Made by a program: the position numbers and the translations under genes | The notes under the pieces: model-generated | What the model was told of the DNA's origin: nothing | The model's input: the letters and a program-made list of their open reading frames with translations, nothing else | Database searches by the model: none | DNA from: Shimia gijangensis | GTDB taxonomy: Bacteria; Pseudomonadota; Alphaproteobacteria; Rhodobacterales; Rhodobacteraceae | Assembly (NCBI RefSeq): GCF_900142085.1 | Contig: NZ_FQZQ01000005.1 | Span: forward strand, 148,834 to 212,833 | Direction: 5' to 3' | Length of the DNA stretch: 64,000 bases | In this document: one piece after another, positions 18,299-27,095 of the stretch | Layout: each line of letters starts with the position of its first letter | Numbering within the stretch: the first letter of the stretch is position 1

Positions 18299-19347
18299 TG
18301 TCATATATCAAACCCAAATTCCGCCACCCCCGTCTGCCCACCAACAATCTGGGCTACACGATTGCGGATTATGACGGCGCGATTTCAACGCTTTGCGCAG
18401 GCTGCGGACATGACAGCATTTCGGCCTCGATCCGCAACGCCTGTTTCAAATCATCTCTGCATCCGCATCGCATTGCCAAGATTTCCGGCATTGGCTGTTC
18501 GTCAAAAATGCCGACCTATTTCCTAAGCCGCTCGCACGGCTTTAACTCGGTGCATGGGCGGATGCCATCGGTGGCCACCGGCGCAAGCCTTGCCAATCGT
18601 GATCTGACTTATGTTGGGGTTTCCGGTGACGGCGACACGGCCTCTATCGGGATGGGGCAATTCATCCACCTGATGCGCCGCAACGTAAACATGACCTACA
18701 TTGTCGCCAACAATGGCTGCTACGGCCTTACCAAAGGGCAGGACAGCGCCACCGCTGACCTTGGATCGATCAGCAAATACGGCGATGTAAACGGCTTTGA
18801 CGGCATTGATCTGGCCAGCCTTGCGATCCTTCAGGGTGCCAGTTTTGTGGCCCGCAGCTTTTCCGGCGACAAAGAACAGCTTGAACCCCTGATCCGTGCT
18901 GCGATGGCGCACAATGGCTTTGCTTTTATCGATGTTGTCAGCCCTTGCGTGACTTTCAACAATCATAATGGTTCAACCAAAAGCTATGCCGAAACCCGTG
19001 ATCATCTGGATGCCATGCCGGTTGATTTCGTACCCATGCGCGATGAAATCCGCACGCAATACGCCGAGGGCACCAGCCAAAGTGTAACCCTGCATGACGG
19101 CTCGGTCATTCATCTGAGAAAGGCTGTTTCCGGCCTTGCAACCAACGACCGTCAGTCCGCGCTGAATACGATCAAGTCTAACGAAGACAAGGCCCGGATT
19201 CTCACCGGGCTGTTGTTCCTTGATCCCGACACGCAGAACCTCAGCACCTCGCTTGAGCTGGCCACGCGCCCCTTGAATGAACTGGGCAAAGACGAGCTAT
19301 GCCCGGGCAGCAAAGTGTTGAAAAGCATCAACGAAGGTCTGCGCTAA
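18298..19347 (+). CDS. 2-oxoacid:acceptor oxidoreductase, beta subunit (KorB-like, thiamine diphosphate)
   Basis: A 349-residue thiamine-diphosphate subunit carrying the catalytic cofactor and an Fe-S cluster. Cluster and cofactor motifs are TLCAGCGHDSISASIRN, GIGCSSKMPTYF and the ThDP/Mg site VSGDGDTASIGMGQF followed by NNGCYGLTKGQDSAT. The TKGQxS motif is typical of KorB-type 2-oxoacid oxidoreductases. With the two preceding genes it makes a three-subunit enzyme (flavoprotein, gamma-alpha, beta). Such oxidoreductases are known mostly from anaerobes, but oxygen-tolerant versions exist in aerobic proteobacteria. Here it probably supplements or bypasses a 2-oxoacid dehydrogenase. Confidence 0.88.
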   Translation: MSYIKPKFRHPRLPTNNLGYTIADYDGAISTLCAGCGHDSISASIRNACFKSSLHPHRIAKISGIGCSSKMPTYFLSRSHGFNSVHGRMPSVATGASLANRDLTYVGVSGDGDTASIGMGQFIHLMRRNVNMTYIVANNGCYGLTKGQDSATADLGSISKYGDVNGFDGIDLASLAILQGASFVARSFSGDKEQLEPLIRAAMAHNGFAFIDVVSPCVTFNNHNGSTKSYAETRDHLDAMPVDFVPMRDEIRTQYAEGTSQSVTLHDGSVIHLRKAVSGLATNDRQSALNTIKSNEDKARILTGLLFLDPDTQNLSTSLELATRPLNELGKDELCPGSKVLKSINEGLR

Positions 19348-19360
19348 CGCACGCAAGCCT

Positions 19361-19750
19361 TTAGTCGTCCGCCGGCAAAACGCGCGGGCGACCATCATCG
19401 TCGATAGCGACATAGGTAAACACAGCTTCGGTTACTTTTTCCGACTGACCGGTTTTGTGACGCACGGCCCAGGCTTCGATCCTAATGCCCATTGACGTGC
19501 GCCCTTCGCGCTCGACCCAGGCCCAAACACCCAGAATATCGCCGATACCGACGGGACGAATGAATTGCATTGCGTCCACGGCAACCGTGGTAACACGGCC
19601 CTTGGCCCGCTGTGCCGCCTTGATGCCGCTGGCAATATCCATCTGGGCCAGTACCCAGCCGCCAAAGATATCTCCGTTGACGTTGACATCAGATGGCATG
19701 GCAACTGTTCGCAAGGTTGCTTCGCCCGTGGGTTGGATTTCTTCACGCAT
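19361..19750 (-). CDS. Acyl-CoA thioesterase, YciA/hotdog family
   Basis: A 129-residue single hotdog-domain protein (cytosol) that hydrolyses acyl-CoA. LRTVAMPSDVNVNGDIFGGWVL with the catalytic Asp in NGDIFGGW and AVDAMQFIRPVGIGDILG are the YciA/BACH signatures, and TEAVFTYVAIDDDGRPR ends the domain. AAAGGG upstream of the ATG at 19750 supports the start. It is convergent with the korB-like gene (13-bp gap) and divergent from the geranylgeranyl-reductase-family gene (66-bp shared promoter region). Confidence 0.88.
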   Translation of the reverse strand: MREEIQPTGEATLRTVAMPSDVNVNGDIFGGWVLAQMDIASGIKAAQRAKGRVTTVAVDAMQFIRPVGIGDILGVWAWVEREGRTSMGIRIEAWAVRHKTGQSEKVTEAVFTYVAIDDDGRPRVLPADD

Positions 19751-19816
19751 GGATTGCCCTTTCTGCTCGCCAGACACCCTACCCCTCTGGCGCGTCATAG
19801 GAAAGTTGGTAAAAAC

Positions 19817-20998
19817 ATGCGTATGGATCAAACCAATTCACCTGAGTTCGATATTATTGTGATCGGCGCCGGGCCTGCGGGCAGTGCTGCAGCCAGTAGG
19901 GCGGCGCGCCATGGGGCCACTGTCGCGTTGGTCGACAAAGCGAGCTTTCCGCGCACGAAGCTTTGTGGTGGGTTGTTCACAGAACGCAGCCATCAGACCT
20001 ATTGCAAGGTCTTTGATCGGCAGTTTGATTTTTCACACGCTGTCACTCGACGCGAAATTGAATTTTGGCACGACAACAAATGCCTGTCATCCCTGCCTGA
20101 TGTGCCGCCAATGCACCTGACCATGCGGATCGATCTCGACAAGAGGCTTTTTACGCACGCAATTGAAGACGGAGCCCATGATTTTTCGGGCAAATCCATC
20201 GCATCACTCGACGGTACTGACGTGACATTTCGTGACGGTTGCACAATCCGGGGACGTGTTTTGATCGGTGCGGACGGCGTCAACTCCATAACCGCGCGGG
20301 CCCTTTTCGGAGCGCCTTTTGATAAGTCTACCATTGGCTTTGGACTAGAAGTCGAAGTGGCACCGGATGAACAAATCCCCACGGAACAACCCTTACGCGT
20401 CGATTTTGGCGCTGCCAATTGGGGCTACGGGTGGTCCTTTCCCAAACAGGGTTCAACCACGGTCGGAGTCGGAGGGCTTTTGAACTCCAACCCGGATATG
20501 AAGGGACAGTTTTCGACCTACCTTAAGGCTCAAGGCCTTGATCACGACCCCAGGCGCTTTAAAGGGCATTACCTGCCTTTCGGAGATTTTCGCGTCGTAC
20601 CGGGACGGGGCGCGGTTTTGCTGGCAGGGGATGCGGCGGGGCTGGTTGATCCGATCACCGGCGAAGGTATCGCCTTGGCTATGGAAAGCGGGCATTTGGC
20701 GGCTCGGGCTGCTTTGGACGCGATCAACGCAAGCGCTCCGGAAACCGCATTGGACCGCTATCAGGTCGCTTTGAAAGACATGCATCGCTCTTTGCGTATT
20801 GCACGCGGGATACGACGCATCGTTTTTGCGCCGGGCTGGCAACAAACCTTTGTTGGCGCCTTTCGCCGTTCCGGCACCTTGCGAACGCAATATCTGCAAC
20901 TTCTTGCCGGTCAGGTAGAATATCCGGAACTGGCCCGCAATATGCTACGGCGTTTGCCTCGGCTTGTGGTGAACCGGCTAGGCGGTCACAGATTCTGA
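19817..20998 (+). CDS. FAD-dependent oxidoreductase, geranylgeranyl reductase family
   Basis: A 393-residue flavoprotein. The FAD fingerprint DIIVIGAGPAGSAAASRAARHG starts near residue 12. PRTKLCGGLFTERS (conserved Cys-Gly-Gly loop), GRVLIGADGVNSITARAL and AVLLAGDAAGLVDPITGEGI define the geranylgeranyl reductase/ChlP-like group of the p-hydroxybenzoate hydroxylase fold. Members reduce isoprenoid double bonds; others act on electron carriers. No photosynthesis genes are nearby, so a chlorophyll role cannot be claimed. The ATG at 19817 is followed by a second at 19823, and either may be used. Its 3' end overlaps convergent trxC by 13 bp. Confidence 0.8.
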   Translation: MRMDQTNSPEFDIIVIGAGPAGSAAASRAARHGATVALVDKASFPRTKLCGGLFTERSHQTYCKVFDRQFDFSHAVTRREIEFWHDNKCLSSLPDVPPMHLTMRIDLDKRLFTHAIEDGAHDFSGKSIASLDGTDVTFRDGCTIRGRVLIGADGVNSITARALFGAPFDKSTIGFGLEVEVAPDEQIPTEQPLRVDFGAANWGYGWSFPKQGSTTVGVGGLLNSNPDMKGQFSTYLKAQGLDHDPRRFKGHYLPFGDFRVVPGRGAVLLAGDAAGLVDPITGEGIALAMESGHLAARAALDAINASAPETALDRYQVALKDMHRSLRIARGIRRIVFAPGWQQTFVGAFRRSGTLRTQYLQLLAGQVEYPELARNMLRRLPRLVVNRLGGHRF

Positions 20999-21417
20999 CG
21001 GACCCAACTGACGATTGAAGCAGACGGCATCGCCCCGGACTGGCGCGCCTTTTCCTTGCCACCTGCGAAAGCCGCCATCGTAGGAATACCCCGAATGCCA
21101 TATTTTGCGCCCGCCTGCGGGTGGTCCTCGGTGTTCAACTTGACCAAGCGCGCCTGGCCGCCCAAGTCGTTGGCCGCCTGCGTGAACTGCGGCGCCATTT
21201 GACGACAGGGCCCGCACCAGGGCGCCCAGAAATCTACCACCAGCGGCACATCGTCATTGCGCGCAGCCTTTTGCAACGTAGCCAGATCAACCTCGACCAC
21301 TTTGCCCGACAGCAACCGGCTGCCGCAGGTGCCGCATTTTGCTCCTGCCCCCAGCTTGTCCACTGGCACACGGTTTACCTGACCACAGTCGAGGCACGTC
21401 AGCTTCTTGCCGCTCAT
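20986..21417 (-). CDS. trxC: Thioredoxin 2 (zinc-binding)
   Basis: A 143-residue cytosolic disulfide reductase. An N-terminal zinc ribbon carries Cys8/Cys11 (TCLDCGQ) and Cys28/Cys31 (KCGTCGSRLL). The thioredoxin domain follows, with active site DFWAPWCGPCRQM (Cys68, Cys71) and the cis-Pro loop GIRGIPTMAAF. This layout distinguishes TrxC from TrxA. TrxC is usually part of the oxidative-stress response, but no operator was recognised here. The C-terminal codons overlap the convergent flavoprotein gene by 13 bp. Confidence 0.93.
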   Translation of the reverse strand: MSGKKLTCLDCGQVNRVPVDKLGAGAKCGTCGSRLLSGKVVEVDLATLQKAARNDDVPLVVDFWAPWCGPCRQMAPQFTQAANDLGGQARLVKLNTEDHPQAGAKYGIRGIPTMAAFAGGKEKARQSGAMPSASIVSWVRQNL

Positions 21418-21486
21418 CGGTTATTTCCTTAACATCGCTCTTTTTGCATATTTAGGGCACACCTCTGGCATTTTGAACCCTGCACC

Positions 21487-21520
21487 AAAAAAAAGGGGCC
21501 AGAGGTTTCCCTCTGACCCT
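21487..21520 (-). terminator. Rho-independent terminator of the pyrimidine ABC operon
   Basis: On the minus strand, GGTCAGAGG and CCTCTGGCC pair (one G-U) around a GAAA-type loop and are followed by eight T residues. It lies 27 bp past the stop of the substrate-binding protein gene, the last gene of the operon. Confidence 0.8.
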
Positions 21521-21545
21521 CCTCCACTCCCCGTGGAAGAAACGC

Positions 21546-22535
21546 TTAGTTCAGCGCCTTATCTGTGATCGCATGGGTCCATGCGCCCTCAGGTTTCTTG
21601 GTGATGACAGGATCAGAACCGCCCGACATCAGGCTGTCTACGGTGCGGTCAAAGTCTGCCGGGTCCAGCGCGCCGTTTGAACCGGCGGTCAGCTTGGCCA
21701 CTTCAGACATCATACGCTTTTGGTGCTCTTCGGTTTGAGCACCCGACGCGTCATTGTCCAGAACGATCATGGCGGCATCATCTGGGTTCGATTCAGCCCA
21801 TTTCCAGCCCTTCATCGACGCCCGCACAAAGCGCACCATCTTGTCCTGGAACGCGGCATCCTTGAGGTTTTCTTCCATGACATACATGCCATCCTCAAGT
21901 GTCGCGACGCCTTGGTCTTCGTATTTGAACACCATCAACTCTTCTGGTGTCAGACCGGCATCAATGATCTGCCAATATTCATTATAGGTCATGGTGGACA
22001 CACAAGCCGCCTGACCTTGCAGGATGGGATCAACGTTAAAGCCTTGCTTCAGAACGGTGACGCCACCATCTGAGCCATCTGTTGCCAGACCCAGTTTGCT
22101 CATCCAGCTGAGGAACGGATATTCGTTACCAAAGAACCAAACGCCCAGTGTTTTGCCTGCGAAGTCATCAGGTGAAGACACGCCTGCATCCTTGCGACAG
22201 GTCAGCATCATGCCCGACGATTTGAAAGGTTGCGCAATGTTAACCAGCGCCAGACCTTTTTCGCGGGACGCCAGAGCAGACGGCATCCAGTCCAGAACCA
22301 CATCAGCACCGCCACCCGCGATCACTTGCGCCGGAGCGATATCAGGACCGCCCGGTTTGATCGTTACATTCAGGCCTTCGTCGGCATAAAAGCCTTTGTC
22401 CAGCGCCACGTAATAGCCCGCAAACTGGGCTTGCGTGACCCATTTCAACTGCAGCGTCACATCATCGGCCGCATTCGCGATTGAGGCCGCCAGCCCCAAA
22501 GCCGCTGCGCCTAATGTTTTGATGATCATTTTCAT
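21546..22535 (-). CDS. ABC transporter substrate-binding protein, NMT1/THI5-like, pyrimidine-type
   Basis: A 329-residue periplasmic binding protein with a Sec signal (MIIKTLGAAALGLAASIANA). The NMT1/THI5 fold is shown by LQLKWVTQAQFAGYYVALDKG, FYADEGLNVTIKPGGPDIAP and GADVVLDWMPSALASREKG. This family carries thiamine pyrimidine precursors, pyrimidines or taurine-like compounds. It is the last gene of an importer operon located between dihydropyrimidinase and its own permeases, so the ligand is likely a pyrimidine base or dihydropyrimidine/hydantoin. AAGGAG lies 9 nt upstream of the ATG. Confidence 0.87.
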   Translation of the reverse strand: MKMIIKTLGAAALGLAASIANAADDVTLQLKWVTQAQFAGYYVALDKGFYADEGLNVTIKPGGPDIAPAQVIAGGGADVVLDWMPSALASREKGLALVNIAQPFKSSGMMLTCRKDAGVSSPDDFAGKTLGVWFFGNEYPFLSWMSKLGLATDGSDGGVTVLKQGFNVDPILQGQAACVSTMTYNEYWQIIDAGLTPEELMVFKYEDQGVATLEDGMYVMEENLKDAAFQDKMVRFVRASMKGWKWAESNPDDAAMIVLDNDASGAQTEEHQKRMMSEVAKLTAGSNGALDPADFDRTVDSLMSGGSDPVITKKPEGAWTHAITDKALN

Positions 22536-22582
22536 TTTTTACACTCTCCTTGTTGAACTTGATTTTTTTGTACTTGTTATTG

Positions 22583-23428
22583 TTACTCTTGCCCTCGTTG
22601 CGACGGGTGCCAGAAGGTCACCGCCTTTTCCAGCAACGCAACACCCCCATAAAATGCCGACCCTACGATCGCCGCGACAACGATCTCAGCCCAGACCATA
22701 TCCAATGCCAGCCGTCCCACCTCGGTCGAAATACGAAATCCCATGCCCTTGATGGGCGAACCAAAGAATTCGGCCACAATAGCACCAATAAGCGCCAGCG
22801 TTGTTGAAATTTTGAGCCCATTGAAAATGAACGGCATGGCCGCAGGCAGGCGTAACTTCAGCAGGGTTTGCGGATAGCTTGCCGCATAGGTGCGCATCAG
22901 GTCACGCTGCATGTGGTCTGTCGCTTGCAGACCCTGGACCGTGTTCACCAGCATTGGGAAGAACACCATAATGACCACAACCGCCGCTTTGGATTGCCAG
23001 TCAAATCCGAACCACATCACCAGAATGGGCGCCATGCCAATGACGGGTAGGGCTGCCACGAAATTCCCAATTGGCAAAAGGCCCCTCTGCAGAAACGGAA
23101 AGCGATCAATGACAACAGCGATCAGAAACGCAGCGCCACACCCGATGATATAGCCGCTCAGTGCACCCTTGATGACCGTCTGCACAAAATCCTGCCATAG
23201 GATACTCGTCGAGCTCGCGAACCGAACCGCGATCATTGACGGCGGCGGCAAAAGAACCGGGTTGATATTGAACCCCTGCACGACACATTCCCAAATAGCG
23301 ATCAAAGTCACGCCAAACAGAACGGGCACGACCAGTCGTGTGAGCCGCGTTTTGGGCAGGTTGGCCAGCCAGACATTGAGACCCCAGCCGACCAGCCACA
23401 CAACGATCCCTGCAATCAGCCAGCTCAT
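22583..23428 (-). CDS. ABC transporter permease (pyrimidine-type importer)
   Basis: A 281-residue inner-membrane permease of the BPD_transp_1/SsuC type with about seven hydrophobic segments. The cytoplasmic EAA-type coupling loop is visible as AASYPQTLLKLRLPAAMPFIF followed by NGLKISTTLALIGAIVAEFF. It overlaps the upstream permease gene by 4 bp and precedes the binding-protein gene by 47 bp. Two different permease genes suggest a heterodimeric channel. Confidence 0.87.
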   Translation of the reverse strand: MSWLIAGIVVWLVGWGLNVWLANLPKTRLTRLVVPVLFGVTLIAIWECVVQGFNINPVLLPPPSMIAVRFASSTSILWQDFVQTVIKGALSGYIIGCGAAFLIAVVIDRFPFLQRGLLPIGNFVAALPVIGMAPILVMWFGFDWQSKAAVVVIMVFFPMLVNTVQGLQATDHMQRDLMRTYAASYPQTLLKLRLPAAMPFIFNGLKISTTLALIGAIVAEFFGSPIKGMGFRISTEVGRLALDMVWAEIVVAAIVGSAFYGGVALLEKAVTFWHPSQRGQE

Positions 23429-24312
23429 TGTGCCATCCCCATCCGTTTGAGAACATGTTTCTGGATCACCCCGATGATCCCAACCAACGCTGCCGCAAGG
23501 GCCGCAGCCGTCAGCAACGCGCTCCAGATTTGAATGGTTTGACCGTAATAGCTCCCGCCCAGCAGGCGTGCACCCAATCCGGCCACAGCCCCGGTGGGCA
23601 ATTCACCCACAATGGCCCCAACCAACGAGGCTGCCATCGCCACTTTGAGCGAGGTAAACAAATACGGCATGGAGGAAGGAAGACGCAGCTTCCAGAACTC
23701 CTGGTTGCCCGAGGCATTCCAGGTTTTCATCTGATCCAGTTGCATATGATCCGGACTGCGCAGCCCTTTGACCATGCCCACGACCACCGGGAAGAACGAC
23801 AGATACATCGAGATCACCGCTTTGGGCAGCAGACCGGAAATGCCAATCGCATTCAGCACCACGATAATCATCGGGGCAATCGCGAGGATAGGAATGGTCT
23901 GGCTGGCAATCACCCACGGCATGATGCTCATGTCCATGGTGCGGTTGTAAACAATCCCCACCGCCAATGCGATGCCCAGCGCCGTTCCCAGCACAAAGCC
24001 CAGCAACGTTGAACTCAGCGTAATCCAGCTATGATAAATGAGTGACCGTTTGGAAAACGCCTTGCCGCGCAAAACCATGTCGCCCGTGGTTTTCCAAATC
24101 TCGGCCCCAACCTGATGCGGCGGTGGCAGTTTGGGCTTCTTCTGGTTCATGGTGTCGGCAATCAACTCCGAGGTCGACAATTCCACCCCGGCGCGTTTCG
24201 CTTTGTCATGGGCCCAGGCAGAATTCAGCGCCACGGACCCTGCATACCAAAGCACAAAGATGGCAATCACAACCGTGATGATAGGGCCAATTCTAAACCA
24301 AAGTCCGCGCAT
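23425..24312 (-). CDS. ABC transporter permease (pyrimidine-type importer)
   Basis: A 295-residue permease with a longer N-terminal extension (RGLWFRIGPIITVVIAIFVLW helix, then a Lys/Pro-rich periplasmic stretch around KKPKLPPPHQVGAEIWKTT). The core has SSTLLGFVLGTALGIALAVG, and the EAA-type loop is GNQEFWKLRLPSSMPYLFTSLK. It is translationally coupled to both neighbours: its start overlaps the ATPase stop by one base and its stop overlaps the next permease start. Paralogous to the following permease. Confidence 0.87.
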   Translation of the reverse strand: MRGLWFRIGPIITVVIAIFVLWYAGSVALNSAWAHDKAKRAGVELSTSELIADTMNQKKPKLPPPHQVGAEIWKTTGDMVLRGKAFSKRSLIYHSWITLSSTLLGFVLGTALGIALAVGIVYNRTMDMSIMPWVIASQTIPILAIAPMIIVVLNAIGISGLLPKAVISMYLSFFPVVVGMVKGLRSPDHMQLDQMKTWNASGNQEFWKLRLPSSMPYLFTSLKVAMAASLVGAIVGELPTGAVAGLGARLLGGSYYGQTIQIWSALLTAAALAAALVGIIGVIQKHVLKRMGMAQ

Positions 24313-25097
24313 TATACGTCATCCTCGTGGCCAGCCCTCAAGCCATCGCGCACGCGGTGTGCAATCTTGATAAACTCTTCGCTGTCACGGATGTCCAACG
24401 GGCGCTCTTTGGGCAGGGTGCTTTCAATCACATCGGCAATACGGCCCGGACGGGGGCTCATCACCACGATCTTGGTCGACAGATACACCGCCTCGGGGAT
24501 CGAGTGGGTGACGAAACCAATGGTCTTGTTGGTGCGTGCCCACAGCTCCAAAAGCTGTTCGTTCAGATGGTCACGCACGATCTCATCCAGCGCACCAAAG
24601 GGTTCATCCATCAACAGAATATCCGCGTGAAACGCCAACGCCCGTGCAATCGACGCACGTTGCTGCATGCCGCCCGAAAGCTGCCACGGGAATTTCTTTT
24701 CGAACCCGTCCAGATGCACAAGGTCCAGCACCTCATTAACGGCGGCATCCTGTTCGGCTTTGCTCACGCCCATGATTTCAAGCGGCAGGCGAATGTTGCC
24801 GCCAATCGTGCGCCACGGATAGAGTCCCGCGTGTTGGAACACATAGCCATAGGCACGCGCCATGCGGGCTTCTTCTGCCGATACACCATTGACCGTGATA
24901 TCCCCGGCTGTGGGTTTCTCAAGGTCCGCCATCACCCGCAGGAACGTGGTTTTGCCACAGCCCGACGGGCCGATGAAGCTCACGAAATCGCCTTTGTTGA
25001 TATCTAGGTTGATATCCTGCAACGCATGCACAGGGCCATCGTTGGTCTGAAAGGTCAGCGAAAGGTTTTTCGCGCTGATAACCGGGTCAGTTGTCAC
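24312..25097 (-). CDS. ABC transporter ATP-binding protein (pyrimidine-type importer)
   Basis: A 261-residue ATPase of the nitrate/taurine/NMT1 importer class. Walker A GPSGCGKTTFL, Q-loop YVFQHAGLYPW, signature LSGGMQQRASIARALA, Walker B ILLMDEPFGALDE and the H-loop FVTHSIPEAVYL are all present. It energises the two downstream permeases. It follows hydA after 70 bp in the same direction. Confidence 0.92.
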   Translation of the reverse strand: MTTDPVISAKNLSLTFQTNDGPVHALQDINLDINKGDFVSFIGPSGCGKTTFLRVMADLEKPTAGDITVNGVSAEEARMARAYGYVFQHAGLYPWRTIGGNIRLPLEIMGVSKAEQDAAVNEVLDLVHLDGFEKKFPWQLSGGMQQRASIARALAFHADILLMDEPFGALDEIVRDHLNEQLLELWARTNKTIGFVTHSIPEAVYLSTKIVVMSPRPGRIADVIESTLPKERPLDIRDSEEFIKIAHRVRDGLRAGHEDDV

Positions 25098-25167
25098 TGT
25101 ATTCTTGCTCCGCTGGCCAAATGGCTTGCTAGGGATCGGCCCCGCCCTTTGGCGAGGCCATCAATGT

Positions 25168-26631
25168 TTAGATACCCGCCGGGATATTCATCGGATCACG
25201 CATGATCTGCTTGGGCGAGGTCAGCTCTTTCCACTTTGAAAGGGCCGTGTGGGCCGACGGGAAGGCTGGACGTGGTACAAACCGGCCCCGACCGGGTTGC
25301 GGTTGCGAATTTTGCCCCCAGGCCCAGATCACTTCACCACGGCTGAGCGTGTAACGCGACTGCGCTTTGACATCGAAGCCTTCGAACACGTTGTAATCCA
25401 GAACCGAGTGGTGATTGGCCTGACTGATGGTTTTGGAAATCTTCGGATCCCACACCACGATGTCGGCATCAGCCCCTTCCACAATCGCCCCTTTCTTGGG
25501 ATAGATATTGAGGATTTTCGCCACATTGGTCGAGGTCGCCGCAACAAACTCATTTGGCGTCAAACGCCCCGTCTCAACCCCTTCGGTCCACAGCACGGCC
25601 AGACGTTCCTCAAGCCCGTTAGACCCGTTGGGGATCAGGCAGAAATTGTCTTTGCCCATCAGCTTTTGCTCGGACGTGAACGCCGCATGGTCAGTCGCGA
25701 CCACCTGCAGCGAACCCGACTGCAATCCAGCCCACAGGCTTTGCTGATGCTCTTTGTTGCGGAACGGAGGCGACATCACGCGGCGCGCCGAATGCATCCA
25801 GTCGCCGGTGTAATAGACGCTGTCGTCTAGTGTCAGGAACTGGATCAATGGCTCGCCATAAACCCGCATGCCCTTTTGACGCGCCCGCCGGATCGCCTCA
25901 TGCGCCTGCTCACAGGACACATGCACGATGTAAAGCGGCACGCCCGCAGCATCGGCAATGGTGATCGCACGATTGGCGGCCTCGCCTTCAAACTCGGGCG
26001 GGCGGCTATAGGCATGCCCCTCGGGACCGGTGATGCCCTGATCCAGCATCTGTTGCTGCATGTCCGCCACCAGATCGCCGTTTTCCGCATGCACCATTGG
26101 CAGTGCACCCAGCTCTTTACAGCGCTTGAACGAGGCAAACATCTCGTCGTCCTCAATCATCAAGGCGCCTTTGTAGGCCATGAAATGCTTGAACGAATTG
26201 ACGCCCATGTCGACGGCATCTTTCATTTCGGTGAACACGTTCTCGTTCCAGCCGGTGATCGCCATGTGATAGCCAACGTCCGAGCAAATCTGCGGCGCAG
26301 ATTTCCGGTGCCATTCGTTGATCGCGTTCTTAATCGAGCCATCTTCGCCCGGCAGACAAAAATCCACCACCATCGTGGTGCCACCCACCGCCGCAGCCCA
26401 GGTGCCGCTCTCAAACGTCTCGGCGGCGGTCGTGCCCATGAACGGCATTTCCAGATGGGTATGCGGGTCAATCCCGCCGGGGATCACATAGGCGCCTTCG
26501 GCATCAATGTATTCATCGCCCTTAAGGTCCTCGCCGATCTGCTTGATGACTTCGCCCTCGATCAGGACATCCGCTTTCCATGTGCGATCAGCCGTACAAA
26601 CGGTGCCGCCTTTGATTACCTTAGTTGTCAT
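25168..26631 (-). CDS. hydA: Dihydropyrimidinase (D-hydantoinase)
   Basis: A 487-residue cyclic amidohydrolase that opens 5,6-dihydrouracil/dihydrothymine to N-carbamoyl-beta-amino acids, the second step of reductive pyrimidine breakdown. Metal ligands are visible in GGIDPHTHLEMPF (His57, His59), the carbamylated lysine region SFKHFMAYKGALM, MVHAENGDL and VHVSCEQAHEAIR, and the active-site Asp in VVATDHAAFTSEQKLMGKDNF. Length is normal. The start overlaps the stop of the small membrane protein gene by 4 bp (ATGA), and the ABC importer follows. Confidence 0.93.
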   Translation of the reverse strand: MTTKVIKGGTVCTADRTWKADVLIEGEVIKQIGEDLKGDEYIDAEGAYVIPGGIDPHTHLEMPFMGTTAAETFESGTWAAAVGGTTMVVDFCLPGEDGSIKNAINEWHRKSAPQICSDVGYHMAITGWNENVFTEMKDAVDMGVNSFKHFMAYKGALMIEDDEMFASFKRCKELGALPMVHAENGDLVADMQQQMLDQGITGPEGHAYSRPPEFEGEAANRAITIADAAGVPLYIVHVSCEQAHEAIRRARQKGMRVYGEPLIQFLTLDDSVYYTGDWMHSARRVMSPPFRNKEHQQSLWAGLQSGSLQVVATDHAAFTSEQKLMGKDNFCLIPNGSNGLEERLAVLWTEGVETGRLTPNEFVAATSTNVAKILNIYPKKGAIVEGADADIVVWDPKISKTISQANHHSVLDYNVFEGFDVKAQSRYTLSRGEVIWAWGQNSQPQPGRGRFVPRPAFPSAHTALSKWKELTSPKQIMRDPMNIPAGI

Positions 26632-27077
26632 TGAATTCTCCCCTCTTTAACCCGTGCAAAGGCCATGTTGAAAACGTCCCAAAACGCAATCATGACCAAC
26701 ATCGCGTAGACTCGAAACGCATCATCAGACAGCGCCACACTTTCAACTGTCACTTCACCCAAATGATTGGATATACGCCCAAGCAATTGATCTTGTTCTA
26801 TATTCGGCCAAGCCAGATAAAAAATGTAACCGACCGAGGTAAACACAAACACGATAAACGTGTTGATATAGTACAGCAGAAAGGCCCCAACCGCCGTAAA
26901 GATCAGGAACCAGTTTTCGGTCATCGTCTCATAGACTTTCAGAACGAAAAAATGCAGCTCGTTGTCGGCCCTGGCCCACAGAACATAAGCCGTAAGGCCA
27001 AACACGCCCAAGACAAAGTAGACCGAGAACCTTTCTGCGAGGCTATTCATAAATACCAAGCTCTCTGCACCAGCCAT
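26628..27077 (-). CDS. Small membrane protein within the pyrimidine catabolic operon, unknown function
   Basis: A 149-residue protein with two or three hydrophobic segments: VYFVLGVFGLTAYVLWAR, NWFLIFTAVGAFLLYYINTF continuing into IVFVFTSVGYIFYLAW, and a weaker AFRVYAMLVMIAFWDVFNMAF. The middle of the C-terminal part is acidic (NIEQDQLLGRISNHLGEV). No family is recognised. It lies 18 bp after the amidohydrolase gene and is translationally coupled to hydA by an ATGA overlap, so it belongs to the operon. It may assist transport or membrane association of the pathway, but that is only inference. A second ATG at 27050 is an alternative start. Confidence 0.7.
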   Translation of the reverse strand: MAGAESLVFMNSLAERFSVYFVLGVFGLTAYVLWARADNELHFFVLKVYETMTENWFLIFTAVGAFLLYYINTFIVFVFTSVGYIFYLAWPNIEQDQLLGRISNHLGEVTVESVALSDDAFRVYAMLVMIAFWDVFNMAFARVKEGRIQ

Positions 27078-27095
27078 CTATGGTGTTTCGTATGT

